A stretch of 64,000 bases of DNA from Morganella morganii (GCF_019402645.1 NZ_VKKS01000001.1:2912811-2976810), one strand, 5' to 3'; positions 39,224 to 48,874 are shown, counted from the first letter of the stretch. Numbers and translations: made by a program. Notes: generated by a model not told the origin, from the letters alone.

Positions 39224-40486
39224 TTATTTTTGCTGATCCCCGTCACGAATTTCAGGGGTATCCAGCATCAGCATGCGCTGAACCAACCCGACGCATTCGA
39301 GAAAACGGGTATCATAATCCGACGATGTCACATGGACAAACCTGATACCGTTTTTCCGCAGCATATCGATAAGCAAATCCTGAAAGGCTTTGCGGTCATT
39401 ATCACTGCCAAGGCTGCGCAGTCCGTCCGCCACCCACGGAGTATTATTTTCCAGCAGGATCACCAGATCAAACCGGTATTCCGCAATTAATGCCTGCACA
39501 AACGGGTGCTCTTTACCTTCATAGCGTTTGCAGAAAGCCTGAGTCGTGACAAAATCCGTATCCACAAACGCAACTTTATTCGCATATTTCACTGCAAAAT
39601 CAATGTATTGTGCATGTCCCAACGCAATTTTATCATAATCGGAATATTGCAGCGCCATTTCATCGCCGCCCAGGTGGGAAAACACATAGTCCCGTCCGTA
39701 TTCCCAGGCACTGGTGGTGTTAAACATATTCGCCAGTTTATTGACGAGTGTCGATTTGCCGCTGGATTCCCCTCCGAGCACCGCGACTGTCCGCACAAAG
39801 AAAGGTTTGACCTCTGTCGGAATATAATCCCAGTAGCGGAACGGTGCCTGACGGATCTGACGTCCGCTGATATTCATAAAGGTTCGTTCCGGGTCAATAA
39901 GCACCGTTTCGATGCCGAACGACTCGCGGTAACGCGGCACATCCGCTTTCTCACCTGAATAAATAAAATCCGGCGTGATCCCTTTTTCCCGCATAAACTG
40001 GCACACCCCCTGACTCCAGTGCTCCCAGCCATGCGGATACGGGTCATAGGCATGCTCATCAAACGAATGAATGCGGATATTTTTCTGATACTTAAAGGTT
40101 TGCAGCAGCCAGCGCAGACGGTCACTGACTGTCGGCTGCTGAGACATCGAGCTGTTGATAAACAGCGCTTTATCACGCGGTTCGTCATGACAGAGGATCA
40201 CATGCAGCTCATCCACCTGACTGCACGCACGCTGGATCAGGTAGATATGTCCGGTGTGCAGCGGGTAAAATTTTCCGAACACCACCCCGGTGCTTTTTTT
40301 CTTCAGCGGATAATCCAGCCCCAGCGCACTATGCAGCCCGGCCAGCTTCTGACCGCCGGGACTTTTGATTTTGTTGTTTATCAGCTGGCTGAGATAGCCT
40401 TTGGTCACCCCGCACTGATCCGCCAGTTGCTGGAGTGTGACACCTGCCTGCTTAATGGCTTGTTTCAGATAGGAAAAATCACTCAT
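39224..40486 (-). CDS. nadR: NAD biosynthesis regulator NadR (repressor / NMN adenylyltransferase / nicotinamide riboside kinase)
   Basis: A three-function protein: it represses NAD synthesis genes and salvages nicotinamide riboside. The start at 40486 follows GAGG and gives 420 residues. Domains: HTH (about 5-45, LQQLADQCGVTKGYLSQLIN), NMN adenylyltransferase with GKFYPLHTGH (71-80), and a C-terminal kinase with the P-loop GGESSGKSTL (about 240). It lies 12 nt after radA, in a serB-radA-nadR operon. Confidence 0.96.
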   Translation of the reverse strand: MSDFSYLKQAIKQAGVTLQQLADQCGVTKGYLSQLINNKIKSPGGQKLAGLHSALGLDYPLKKKSTGVVFGKFYPLHTGHIYLIQRACSQVDELHVILCHDEPRDKALFINSSMSQQPTVSDRLRWLLQTFKYQKNIRIHSFDEHAYDPYPHGWEHWSQGVCQFMREKGITPDFIYSGEKADVPRYRESFGIETVLIDPERTFMNISGRQIRQAPFRYWDYIPTEVKPFFVRTVAVLGGESSGKSTLVNKLANMFNTTSAWEYGRDYVFSHLGGDEMALQYSDYDKIALGHAQYIDFAVKYANKVAFVDTDFVTTQAFCKRYEGKEHPFVQALIAEYRFDLVILLENNTPWVADGLRSLGSDNDRKAFQDLLIDMLRKNGIRFVHVTSSDYDTRFLECVGLVQRMLMLDTPEIRDGDQQK

Positions 40487-40498
40487 TATCCGCCTCAC

Positions 40499-41887
40499 TT
40501 ATTCCAGTTCATCCAGCACAGACAAGGCATCCGCCAGTTTTTTCACACCGAACACCTGCATACCCGGCGGCGGGTTTTTCGGACGATTGGCATTCGGCAC
40601 AATCGCCCGTTTAAAACCATGTTTGGCCGCTTCTGAGATCCGCTCCTGGCCGCTCGGTACCGGACGGATCTCCCCCGCCAGCCCGACTTCGCCGAAGATC
40701 ACCACATCACGCGGGATCGGCCGGTCACGAAAACTGGAAACCAGCGAGAGTAACAATGCCAGATCCGCACTGGTTTCAGTTACTTTCACACCACCGACCA
40801 CGTTGACGAACACATCCTGATCCGACATCTGCAATCCGCCGTGACGATGCAGTACCGCCAGCAGGATCGCCAGCCGGTTCTGCTCCAGCCCGACGGCCAC
40901 ACGGCGCGGGTTCGACATCATAGAGTGATCCACCAGCGCCTGAATTTCCACCAGCAGAGGACGTGTCCCTTCCCAGACCACCATCACCGAACTGCCGGAC
41001 GTAATTTCATCCCCGCGGCTCAGGAAAATGGCGGACGGATTACTCACCTCACGCAGCCCCTGCTCCGTCATGGCAAACACGCCCAGTTCATTCACCGCAC
41101 CAAAACGGTTTTTATGGCTGCGCAGCGTACGGAAACGGGAATCGGCTTCGCCATCGAGCATCACCGAACAGTCAATACAGTGCTCGAGCACTTTTGGCCC
41201 CGCCAGAGAACCGTCTTTGGTGACGTGACCGACCATAATGATCGCCACGCCCCGGGTTTTGGCGAAACGGGTCAGATACGCAGCGGTTTCGCGCACCTGT
41301 GCCACACTACCCGGCGAGGACTGAATATCCGCCATATGCATCACCTGGATGGAGTCGATCACCATCAGCTTCGGTTGTTCCTGCTCTGCGATCAGGCAAA
41401 TCTGCTCAATCGCCGTTTCCGACAGCATATTGAGATTATCCATCGGCAGCCCGAGACGATGCGCCCGCATCGCCACCTGCTGTAATGATTCTTCCCCCGT
41501 GACATACAGGGTTTTCATCTGCGCGGCAAGCTGACACATCGTCTGTAACAGCAGAGTACTTTTCCCGGCACCCGGATTACCACCGATCAGAATGGCACTG
41601 CCCGGCACCACGCCGCCGCCCAGCACACGATCAAACTCTTTGAAACCGGTAGAGAAACGCGGCAGTTCCTCAAGACTGATTTCCGACAGTTTCTGAACTT
41701 TGCTGACGCCGCTCTGCCCCGCATAGCCGCTGAGGCGGTCATTACGCGCCGCAGAAGATGAGACAGAAGCCAGCCGGACTTCCGTAATGGTATTCCACGC
41801 CTGACACGCGGTGCACTGCCCCTGCCAGCGGGGATAATCCGCCCCGCACTCGTTACAGACAAAGGCGCGTTTTGCTGGTTTTGCCAC
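40499..41887 (-). CDS. radA: DNA repair protein RadA
   Basis: A RecA-like ATPase that processes branched recombination intermediates. The 462 residues contain an N-terminal C4 zinc motif (Cys11, 14, 25, 28: CNECGADYPRWQGQCTAC), a P-loop GGNPGAGKST (102-111), the RadA-specific SHKNRFG motif and a C-terminal Lon-like domain. It lies 25 nt after serB. Confidence 0.97.
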   Translation of the reverse strand: MAKPAKRAFVCNECGADYPRWQGQCTACQAWNTITEVRLASVSSSAARNDRLSGYAGQSGVSKVQKLSEISLEELPRFSTGFKEFDRVLGGGVVPGSAILIGGNPGAGKSTLLLQTMCQLAAQMKTLYVTGEESLQQVAMRAHRLGLPMDNLNMLSETAIEQICLIAEQEQPKLMVIDSIQVMHMADIQSSPGSVAQVRETAAYLTRFAKTRGVAIIMVGHVTKDGSLAGPKVLEHCIDCSVMLDGEADSRFRTLRSHKNRFGAVNELGVFAMTEQGLREVSNPSAIFLSRGDEITSGSSVMVVWEGTRPLLVEIQALVDHSMMSNPRRVAVGLEQNRLAILLAVLHRHGGLQMSDQDVFVNVVGGVKVTETSADLALLLSLVSSFRDRPIPRDVVIFGEVGLAGEIRPVPSGQERISEAAKHGFKRAIVPNANRPKNPPPGMQVFGVKKLADALSVLDELE

Positions 41888-41912
41888 TCGTGACCCCGTA
41901 ATAACTGATAAA

Positions 41913-42890
41913 TTAACGTTCTTCGTGTTTCAGACCACCGCTGAGGGTACACATCACCCCCATCAGGTCGGCGTGACGGATAGCCACTTTCGCCCGTGCG
42001 TAGACTTTCGGTTTGGCATGGAAAGCAATGCCCAGACCAGCTTTTTTCAGCATTTTCAGATCATTGGCACCATCACCGATAGCCACGGTTTGTTCCGGCG
42101 GAATATTGAGAAACTCTGCCAGCTTCACCAGTGCCTGAGCTTTGTATTTGGCATCCACCACCGGGCCTTTCACTTTGCCGGTCAGTTTGCCGTCTTTGAC
42201 TTCCAGCTGATTAGCATAGACCGCAATCAGGCGCAGGGAATCTTTTAAGTGATTGGCGTAGAAGGTGAATCCACCTGAGGCAATCGCGACATGCCAGTCC
42301 ATCGCCTGGAGTTTTCGCACCAGGCTGGTCAGCCCCGGCATCAGCGGCAAAGTATCCAGTACCTGCTGTAAAACAGCAGCATCCGCACCGGCCAGCAGGC
42401 CGACCCGTGCTTTCAGGCTTTCGCTGAAATCCAGCTCGCCCTGCATAGCTCTTTCCGTCACCTCCGCGACTTCATCACCGACACCGGCCAGTCTGGCAAT
42501 TTCATCGATACATTCGATTTGGATCGCGGTGGAATCCATATCCATCATCAATAATCCGGGGGAACGCAATTTCGGAATGTTACCCAGAGGCACCACATCC
42601 ATCTGAAATTCATCCGCCACCCGCTTGATGCGACCGGTCAGGCTGCCCGCAATCCGCACCACCTGATAATCGTCGATCCGCCATGACGAAACCACCACAA
42701 TTGCCGCACCCAGCCGGTGCTGGAAATCGCTGATCCGCGCCTTATCCAGCCCGCGCCCGTACAGCAGCCAGCCGCTGTCACCCGCCCGGTAGTCCAGCGG
42801 CATCACTTCATCACCGCTCAGGGAAAGAGGAAGGCCCGGCCACTTATGGATTTCATTCGGCAAATAACAGTAGGTCAGACTCGTCGACAT
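41913..42890 (-). CDS. serB: Phosphoserine phosphatase
   Basis: The last step of serine synthesis, in the HAD family. The ATG at 42890 gives 325 residues. An N-terminal ACT-like region is followed by the HAD nucleophile motif LLMMDMDSTAIQIECIDEIA (about residue 115), IASGGFTFYANHLKD and VAIGDGANDLKML. It is divergent from smp, as in E. coli. Confidence 0.97.
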   Translation of the reverse strand: MSTSLTYCYLPNEIHKWPGLPLSLSGDEVMPLDYRAGDSGWLLYGRGLDKARISDFQHRLGAAIVVVSSWRIDDYQVVRIAGSLTGRIKRVADEFQMDVVPLGNIPKLRSPGLLMMDMDSTAIQIECIDEIARLAGVGDEVAEVTERAMQGELDFSESLKARVGLLAGADAAVLQQVLDTLPLMPGLTSLVRKLQAMDWHVAIASGGFTFYANHLKDSLRLIAVYANQLEVKDGKLTGKVKGPVVDAKYKAQALVKLAEFLNIPPEQTVAIGDGANDLKMLKKAGLGIAFHAKPKVYARAKVAIRHADLMGVMCTLSGGLKHEER

Positions 42891-42991
42891 CAACAGATAC
42901 TCCTATAATCCCTGATAATATTCATGATGGTAGCAGATAAAAATTCCCGCTTCTGGCAATATGGTGGCGACAACGGAAAAACGGATAAACA

Positions 42992-43660
42992 ATGGCCAAA
43001 ACGAAATTAACATTCCGGCTGCATAAAACAGCCATTATTCTGATTTGTCTCGCCCTGATGGTGTGTCTGTTACAGGGCGTGTCTTATTTCAGCCGCGTAC
43101 ACCAGCAGTCGTCAATGGATCAGTTTAATGAACTGGCCTATTCGCTGGCACAACAGGTGGCGTTTAACCTTTCCGGTGCTATAGACGATAACGGGAAAGT
43201 GCTCAATAAGAAACAGATTATGGCAAATTTAGCGCAACTGACCACCAACAGCCGTATTCTCGATGCCACAGTATATCAGGATGACGGAGTACAGATAGCG
43301 GGCAGCGGCGAGAGTATCACTGTCCGTGACCGGCTGGCGCTGGACGGACAAAAAGCCGGCAGTTATTTTAATCATCAGATTGTCGCCGCTATTCCCGGGA
43401 AAAAAGGCCCGAAAGGCTTTCTGCGCCTGACCATCGATACTCACCGGCTGGCCACGGAATCCACTCAGGTGGATAACACCACGAACCTGCTGCGGGTAAT
43501 GTTACTCCTCGCCCTCGGCATCGGCTTTGTGCTGGCCAACAATCTGCTGCAACTGACCCCCAGCCGCTGGCAGCAATCCCTGTATCTGCTGACCGCCAAT
43601 CTGAAAAATGAAGATGAGAAGCAGGGGAAGAAAACGGAAGAGAAAGAAAAAGGGGAATAA
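42992..43660 (+). CDS. smp: Inner-membrane protein Smp (YtjB)
   Basis: A 222-residue membrane protein of unknown function found next to serB across Enterobacterales. A transmembrane segment lies at about 11-33 (KTAIILICLALMVCLLQGVS) and another at about 165-185 (LLRVMLLLALGIGFVLANNL), enclosing an extracytoplasmic domain; the C-terminus is highly charged (EDEKQGKKTEEKEKGE). A small hairpin GGGGAA / TTCCCC spans the stop codon. Confidence 0.9.
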   Translation: MAKTKLTFRLHKTAIILICLALMVCLLQGVSYFSRVHQQSSMDQFNELAYSLAQQVAFNLSGAIDDNGKVLNKKQIMANLAQLTTNSRILDATVYQDDGVQIAGSGESITVRDRLALDGQKAGSYFNHQIVAAIPGKKGPKGFLRLTIDTHRLATESTQVDNTTNLLRVMLLLALGIGFVLANNLLQLTPSRWQQSLYLLTANLKNEDEKQGKKTEEKEKGE

Positions 43661-43836
43661 TTTTCCCCCAAAAGCGGCGTTGAGTGCTGAAAGTCTGCCG
43701 GTGACTACCTTCCCCGACAAATATGATTGTTCAGTATATACTCTGGTATCCGGCGTACTCACTAAGCTTGCAGAATCCGATAGATAAAATAGTATCCGGA
43801 ATGATTAAACTACCACAATCTTGTTAAAACGGATTT

Positions 43837-44406
43837 TTACGGAAATAGCTCTGATAGAACTTCTCTTCTGCTTTTTGTATCCAACAGTTGGAAATCATTC
43901 GAAAATTTTCTGTTTTTAATATATTTTTCTTTTTCCGTTTGATATTTCTGGCTCTCTGAAAAATATAAAGCCATTATATAATCAATGTTTTTTTCTTTCT
44001 TTTTATTTTTAATTTCTATATATGATGTATAACAGTCAGCAGCCTTCTTGCCAAGTCTATCCGTTAATATGCATTTTTAATAATAAAAACCGGCTTTCTT
44101 TGTCATTATTACTTATTTTATTTATTTCTGATAATGCGAGGTTGTATTGTTTTTCCCCAACCAATCCACTGATATAAATATTGGCTACATTCATATTTGT
44201 TGGATTTCTTTCCTTTATTTTCTTTATTTCATTTAAAATTTTATTTTTTCATCTGCACTGTCTGCAAATGTTAACTTCATCATTAAATCAGATGCAATTT
44301 TTACGCTATTGTTATCATGTTCATTTGCGAGTGATTTATTTATACTTATTGATAATATAAATAATGAAAACACCAGAGCTATCCATTTTGATTTTATCAA
44401 AATCAT
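43837..44406 (-). pseudogene. Frameshifted gene for a small exported helical-repeat protein (immunity-like)
   Basis: Three minus-strand frames join into one protein. It starts MILIKSKWIALVFSLFILSI with a signal peptide ending SLANEHD; after DSADEKIKF a frameshift in an A/T run continues ILNEIKKIKERNPTNMNVAN, IYISGLVGEKQYNLALSEIN; after KMHING a second shift continues LGKKAADCYTSYIEIKNKKK to EVLSELFP. The helical, TPR-like pattern and export signal are like periplasmic immunity proteins of type VI effectors, but I do not recognise the family. The 176 bases between it and smp hold nothing else. Confidence 0.5.
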
Positions 44407-44410
44407 ATTG

Positions 44411-44539
44411 TCACCATTTAAATTTATTTAATTTTATGTTTTTTGTTGATCTCCCTGGGAAAGGAACCACATTCCCCATGTAACCCGCGTCGTAAACGTA
44501 GCCGAATTCAACTGTTAGTTCCGGCGTTATAGCTGACTT
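44411..44539 (-). pseudogene. C-terminal fragment of an unknown protein before the frameshifted gene
   Basis: A 42-codon open stretch with no start codon, KSAITPELTVEFGYVYDAGY then MGNVVPFPGRSTKNIKLNKF KW. Its stop codon lies 4 nt before the ATG of the next gene. The tight spacing is what one expects for the end of an effector gene followed by its immunity gene, with the rest of the effector deleted. It is short, so this could be chance. Confidence 0.25.
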
Positions 44540-44847
44540 TTAAAATCAATGTCAACACTACCAATAGGTATATCATCTATACCTATTGCCCATGATTCAC
44601 CTTTCTTTATTTCCAGAATATATTTTTTATTATTTAAGTTATTTGATATTATACACCAGAATAATAACTTTCCAGAACCAGCTGCTTTTGCGGCATTACT
44701 TTTACCTAATGCTGATATTATTATTTTCTTTCCATTATTATTATCTTCCTCATTTACTATTAACGTTATTGCGTAACTGGCGTGAATACCAACGTCTTTT
44801 ATTCTTAAGTCAGCGAGCTGAGAAAAATAAAATCTTTTTATAGCCAT
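44527..44847 (-). CDS. Hypothetical small protein
   Basis: A 106-residue protein, AT-rich, starting MAIKRFYFSQLADLRIKDVG with AAGGG 7 nt before the ATG. Alternating hydrophobic residues (HASYAITLIVNEEDNNNGKK; KLLFWCIISNNLNNKKYILE; SWAIGIDDIPIGSVDIDFKS) suggest an all-beta domain. There is no signal peptide. The family is not recognised. It lies at the head of a decayed AT-rich gene string, and 240 bases separate it from crcB with no other gene. Confidence 0.55.
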   Translation of the reverse strand: MAIKRFYFSQLADLRIKDVGIHASYAITLIVNEEDNNNGKKIIISALGKSNAAKAAGSGKLLFWCIISNNLNNKKYILEIKKGESWAIGIDDIPIGSVDIDFKSQL

Positions 44848-45090
44848 GTAAAACCCTTATTAGTGACTGATAAATCGACTTAAATGAAATAATAAGTATA
44901 AATCGCTGCTATTAATAGGGTGATTTATCTTAAACTAAAGTGAGCATCGCATTAATAGTGCGGGTGAGGTTTTTTGGCTCTGTCTGCACAATACTATGCC
45001 TTTGTTTTTTAACAAGAGACGACGTTCAGGGCTGTTTTCTTAAGGCCGGAAAATCTCTCCCGGCCTGCCCCTCTCTTTGAATATCCCTTT

Positions 45091-45474
45091 TTACCGGTGC
45101 TGCAACACCTGCCAGGTCAGCAGGCCGAGCCAGGTCATCAGCAGGGAACTTATTACATGCAGGGCGATTTCTGCCATACCGTGATGGATGCGCCCGGCCT
45201 GAAAGGCCTGCACAATCTCCAGAGAGAAAGTCGAGAATGTCGATAACGCGCCGCAGAATCCGGTGACAATAAACAGCCGCCATTCTGCCGGGAGTGTCGG
45301 GTGAGAGGAGAAAAACGCTACTGCCAGCCCGATAATATAACCGGCAATAATATTGGCGAGATAAGTCCCCAGCGGCATCATTGCCAATACCGGGTTGAAT
45401 TTATTACTCAATACCCAGCGGCCGAGGCCGCCGAGCACTGATCCTGCGGAAATGCTGAGAATCACATTTAACAT
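45091..45474 (-). CDS. crcB: Fluoride channel CrcB/Fluc
   Basis: A small dual-topology channel that exports fluoride. It has 127 residues and four hydrophobic segments, with the family motifs GGLGRWVLS (about 15-23), GTYLANIIAGYIIG and GFCGALSTFSTFS (about 72-84). It lies 40 nt after the FUSC gene at the end of a long same-strand block. No fluoride riboswitch is visible in front of it. Confidence 0.95.
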   Translation of the reverse strand: MLNVILSISAGSVLGGLGRWVLSNKFNPVLAMMPLGTYLANIIAGYIIGLAVAFFSSHPTLPAEWRLFIVTGFCGALSTFSTFSLEIVQAFQAGRIHHGMAEIALHVISSLLMTWLGLLTWQVLQHR

Positions 45475-45514
45475 AGAAAAACCTTACGTCATTTTTATTT
45501 CAATGTTTCTGTGT

Positions 45515-46597
45515 TTATGCGCATTTCTTTAAAATGTCAATCTGAACCAGTCCGCACACTTCATCCAGCAGCTTGATAACTTCCACACTCATCCCGACCA
45601 TCATGGCATCCGCAGAGTTACTTTCCGGCTGCGCATTGATCTTCTGATGCAGCTCGTGTGTGCTGGCACGCAGAGCCTGAAGTTTCTCCGTCGTGTCATC
45701 ATCTTTCCCCTGCACAAAGATATCGGAGAGGAGTTTCATGATCTCGCTGTTACTTTTCTGCAACTGCACAATGTAAGGATTCTCCGTGTTCAGCGCATGG
45801 GTGAAGTAGTTTTTACTGAAAGTATCCGTCAGCAGTTCCAGTATCGCCACCAGCCGCCGGATGCGCCCGTGAATAGCGGTAAAAGTGGCAGCAGGGACAT
45901 GAGTCTCTTTGACTGACGGCGCAATGTAGGTATTGCAGGCCAGCAATGTTGATAAAGTATCTTTCAGCTGATTGTCCCATCGTTCCGGGTCGGTACTGCT
46001 CAGTTTCATGATGTGCTCATCATATAATCTGGCGGTATCCCGCAGAATGGTACTGATGTTCATCCGCCAGAACACAAACCCCTTCAGCGGCAGAATCGCC
46101 GAGAACACCAATGCCAGAATAGAGCCGCCCACGGTCTGCGCCGAACGGATAAGCGCGGAGTCCATATCCCCGACAGGTGCAGTGGCAACAATACTGATGG
46201 TCATCCCGATCAGCATCCCGACATACATGTTTTTGCCCAGCGCGATCAGGCCGCAGACAAACATCGCAATAGTCGCCATCGCCAGCATCAGCGGAAAAGA
46301 GCGGGTTTCTGTGTACAGCAGCAGCATCCCTATCAGCGAACCGATAACCGTGCCGAGAGTACGCTGCATCGAGCGGATCAGCACATTTCCCCAGTACGGC
46401 ATCGGCATCAGAATAGAGATAAGTGTCATGATGATATAATCGAGCTTATCGCTGTGTAATTCCCGGAACACCATAAACGTCAGTGTAAACGCCAGTGCAA
46501 TGCGGATGCCGTGCAGCTGTTTAAACCGGGAATAGAAGAATGACTGAGCCCGGGAGATCCCGTGGCTCAGATTTATTATTTTTTCTTTATGCTTCAC
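45515..46597 (-). CDS. FUSC-family inner-membrane protein (YeeA-like)
   Basis: A 360-residue protein with six hydrophobic segments in the first half (about 30-180; MLAMATIAMFVCGLIALGKN, MYVGMLIGMTISIVATAPVG) and a soluble helical C-terminal half. The pattern (HGIRIALAFTLTF, YWGNVLIRSMQRTLGTVIGS, CNTYIAPSVKET) matches E. coli YeeA of the fusaric-acid-resistance/aromatic-acid-exporter superfamily. The substrate is unknown. It starts 12 nt after kch, which suggests co-transcription with it. Confidence 0.85.
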   Translation of the reverse strand: MKHKEKIINLSHGISRAQSFFYSRFKQLHGIRIALAFTLTFMVFRELHSDKLDYIIMTLISILMPMPYWGNVLIRSMQRTLGTVIGSLIGMLLLYTETRSFPLMLAMATIAMFVCGLIALGKNMYVGMLIGMTISIVATAPVGDMDSALIRSAQTVGGSILALVFSAILPLKGFVFWRMNISTILRDTARLYDEHIMKLSSTDPERWDNQLKDTLSTLLACNTYIAPSVKETHVPAATFTAIHGRIRRLVAILELLTDTFSKNYFTHALNTENPYIVQLQKSNSEIMKLLSDIFVQGKDDDTTEKLQALRASTHELHQKINAQPESNSADAMMVGMSVEVIKLLDEVCGLVQIDILKKCA

Positions 46598-46609
46598 AAC
46601 CGGCTCTGC

Positions 46610-47776
46610 TTATGGCGCTTTGGCTAATAAGATATCAGCCATAACGCTGTTATCAATGTTCTCACCACACAGCATTTTCATCAGTACTTCACTGCCGAGC
46701 TGTGACAGGGAGAAGGTCATATCCGCATGCAGCAGGCGCATTTTGTCGCGGTTTTCCTCCTGATTCACCACTGTCACGGTTTTCACTCCCTCACCGGCCA
46801 GCTGTTTCACCGCCAGCAGCGCAAAAGTGTTATCCGCGTCATTATCACTGATGGCCATCACACAGCGGGCATCTTTCACATTGGCGTCATTCAGGGTCAC
46901 AGCATCCGCACTGTCACCGGCAACAATCACTGTACCGTCAGGGAAGTGAGCTTTATCCTCATCAGAGCAGATCACCACCACCTGCAAACCGCGTTTTTTC
47001 AGTCCTTTATAAATATTGACAGCCAGCGGATTCGCGCCGATAACAACATAATGCTCTTTCATGTGTAACAACCTCTTTTTGACAATCTCGCGTGTGCCGC
47101 GCAGGACGACACCCACAATGTACACAATGGATGTGGTGAAGATAGTGATACCGAACACCACCACCGTCAGGGTAAACATCCGCGCTTCCACGCTGATCGG
47201 GACAATGTCCCCGAAGCCGACAGTGGTCATACAGACCAGGGCGAAGTAGAAGGCCGCCGAGATATCGGTGACATGCGGCTGGAACTCATTGCCGAGATAC
47301 AGGGTGCCGAAGACGGAATACACCACCAGCAGGATAATACTGCTGATCGCCACCACCCCGGCACTGGTCAGACTGTGATGCGGAAACTGCCGCCACAGAC
47401 AGCCGGAGACAATCAGCAGCGCCAGCGAGAACATCCCCTGAAGCGAGTATTCACGGGCCAGCCCCAGATCCACCAGTACCATAATGAGCAGGATAAACAG
47501 GGAGAACAGCCAGGCGATGCGTGCACCGGTCAGCATCAGCAGCGCCAGCAGCGCCAGCAGTAACCCCAGCATAAAGCGGGGAATATCCAGCAGTTTTATA
47601 AACCCGAGTGACTGTAACCACGCGGTGAAACCGCCGCCCTGCCAGGCAATATCCCCGCTATAGGAAAACAGCACCGGCGACAGGATCATCACCCCGTCAA
47701 TAAACAGCAGCAGCGACAGGATCACCCGCAGACTCAGTAATTTATGTAACCCTGTCTTCAGTAGATTACTCTGCAT
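46610..47776 (-). CDS. kch: Kch-type potassium channel
   Basis: A 388-residue channel subunit with about six membrane segments, the K+ selectivity filter TVGFGD at 185-190 and a cytosolic RCK/TrkA-N domain from about 238 (EHYVVIGANPLAVNIYKGLK, ISDNDADNTFALLAVKQL). This is the architecture of E. coli Kch (417 residues). It begins 12 nt after the urea transporter gene, an arrangement different from E. coli, so the channel may be transcribed with urease genes. Confidence 0.9.
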   Translation of the reverse strand: MQSNLLKTGLHKLLSLRVILSLLLFIDGVMILSPVLFSYSGDIAWQGGGFTAWLQSLGFIKLLDIPRFMLGLLLALLALLMLTGARIAWLFSLFILLIMVLVDLGLAREYSLQGMFSLALLIVSGCLWRQFPHHSLTSAGVVAISSIILLVVYSVFGTLYLGNEFQPHVTDISAAFYFALVCMTTVGFGDIVPISVEARMFTLTVVVFGITIFTTSIVYIVGVVLRGTREIVKKRLLHMKEHYVVIGANPLAVNIYKGLKKRGLQVVVICSDEDKAHFPDGTVIVAGDSADAVTLNDANVKDARCVMAISDNDADNTFALLAVKQLAGEGVKTVTVVNQEENRDKMRLLHADMTFSLSQLGSEVLMKMLCGENIDNSVMADILLAKAP

Positions 47777-47788
47777 ATTTCTCCCCTT

Positions 47789-48781
47789 TTACTGACGGTG
47801 TTCCGGCATGATGTCCTGATTCGGCACCAGGAACAGCCAGGAAGCCAGAACAAACGGCATGGTCAGTGTCGGAATGCCGAACGGCGATACCACCACATCC
47901 AGAGCGCCCTGGACAAACACCGTGAAAATCACACCCACAACGGTATACACCAGCACTTTGAAGCTCGGTTTGTTAAATGTGGAGCCCAGCGCAATCGCAG
48001 TTAAAACGGCACTGAATGAGTAAAGCCCGGTATGTACGCTGCCGAAATCGGCTTTCAGGAATGACGCCACACCAAAGGCCAGCAGTGAGCCGAGCACCGC
48101 AAAAACCGCCGCCCACACAGAGCTGACCGCCAGGCCGATCACAAACAGGATCCCGACGGTAATACTGCTCAGCAGGAATACCTCTGACACACCGCGGAAT
48201 ATATCCGGGATCAGATCGGAATACGGGATGCCCGCGATCGGCGCCACATACTGATCCGGCAGTGCCGGCCCCGGCAGGCTGACGCCCTTGATGCCAAAGA
48301 AACTGTAACTGGCCAGCAGGATAGTCCAGGTCACCAGCACGAAAGGCGCGGTCAGTGCCGCTACTTTCCAGTTTTTCAGAAAATCGGTCAGCGAGATGGT
48401 GGCGATCACCGCCACGATACTGCCAAGCACAATGGATGCCCACATAAACGGTGAGTTTTCCAGAAAGGTCGGCAACGCAACACCGACCAGACAGCCGTTA
48501 TAGCCGTACAGCCCGGCACGCAGTGAGGTGACATCCATTTTGCTGACATACGCGGTCAGTGTGGACACCACTGTGCCGAGCAGACAGCCCCAGCCGACCG
48601 CCGGAATGCCTTCACTGTATGCACCGGTAAAAATAGCGGCGAAAAAGAACAGCCCGGTCAGCGGGTTGTTCTGAAACATCACCTGTGCACAACCGCGCAG
48701 CGTGATATCAATAAAATGTATGACAGGATTGGATCCGGCCAGTTTATTCCAGCCGTTCTGACTGACTGTTGAAGTTGCCAT
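47789..48781 (-). CDS. yut: Urea transporter, Yut/SLC14 type
   Basis: A 330-residue membrane protein with about ten hydrophobic segments and internal duplication, as in SLC14 urea channels: NPLTGLFFFAAIFTGAYSEG with GLYGYNGCLVGVALPTF in the first half, and the second-half counterpart GLYSFSAVLTAIALGS. It brings urea to cytosolic urease. It lies 93 nt after ureD, separated by a strong hairpin. Yersinia has the same yut next to ure. Confidence 0.92.
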   Translation of the reverse strand: MATSTVSQNGWNKLAGSNPVIHFIDITLRGCAQVMFQNNPLTGLFFFAAIFTGAYSEGIPAVGWGCLLGTVVSTLTAYVSKMDVTSLRAGLYGYNGCLVGVALPTFLENSPFMWASIVLGSIVAVIATISLTDFLKNWKVAALTAPFVLVTWTILLASYSFFGIKGVSLPGPALPDQYVAPIAGIPYSDLIPDIFRGVSEVFLLSSITVGILFVIGLAVSSVWAAVFAVLGSLLAFGVASFLKADFGSVHTGLYSFSAVLTAIALGSTFNKPSFKVLVYTVVGVIFTVFVQGALDVVVSPFGIPTLTMPFVLASWLFLVPNQDIMPEHRQ

Positions 48782-48811
48782 CGTCTTTCCCCTGAAGGTG
48801 AACCGGACAAA

Positions 48812-48842
48812 GGGACTGATTATGCAGATGATAATCAGTCCC
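48812..48842 (-). terminator. Hairpin between ureD and yut
   Basis: A perfect 12-bp stem (GGGACTGATTAT / ATAATCAGTCCC, 7-nt loop) lies between ureD and yut. On the minus strand only CCCTTTG follows, so it may be a partial terminator or an mRNA-stabilising hairpin that lowers yut expression relative to urease. Confidence 0.55.
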
Positions 48843-48874
48843 CTGAGTAACCACTGGTGTCATCCTGCGGCGCA

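Noticed and set aside
45475-45514. Possible fluoride riboswitch before crcB
   Set aside because: Only 40 nt separate crcB from the previous gene and the expected pseudoknot elements are not visible.
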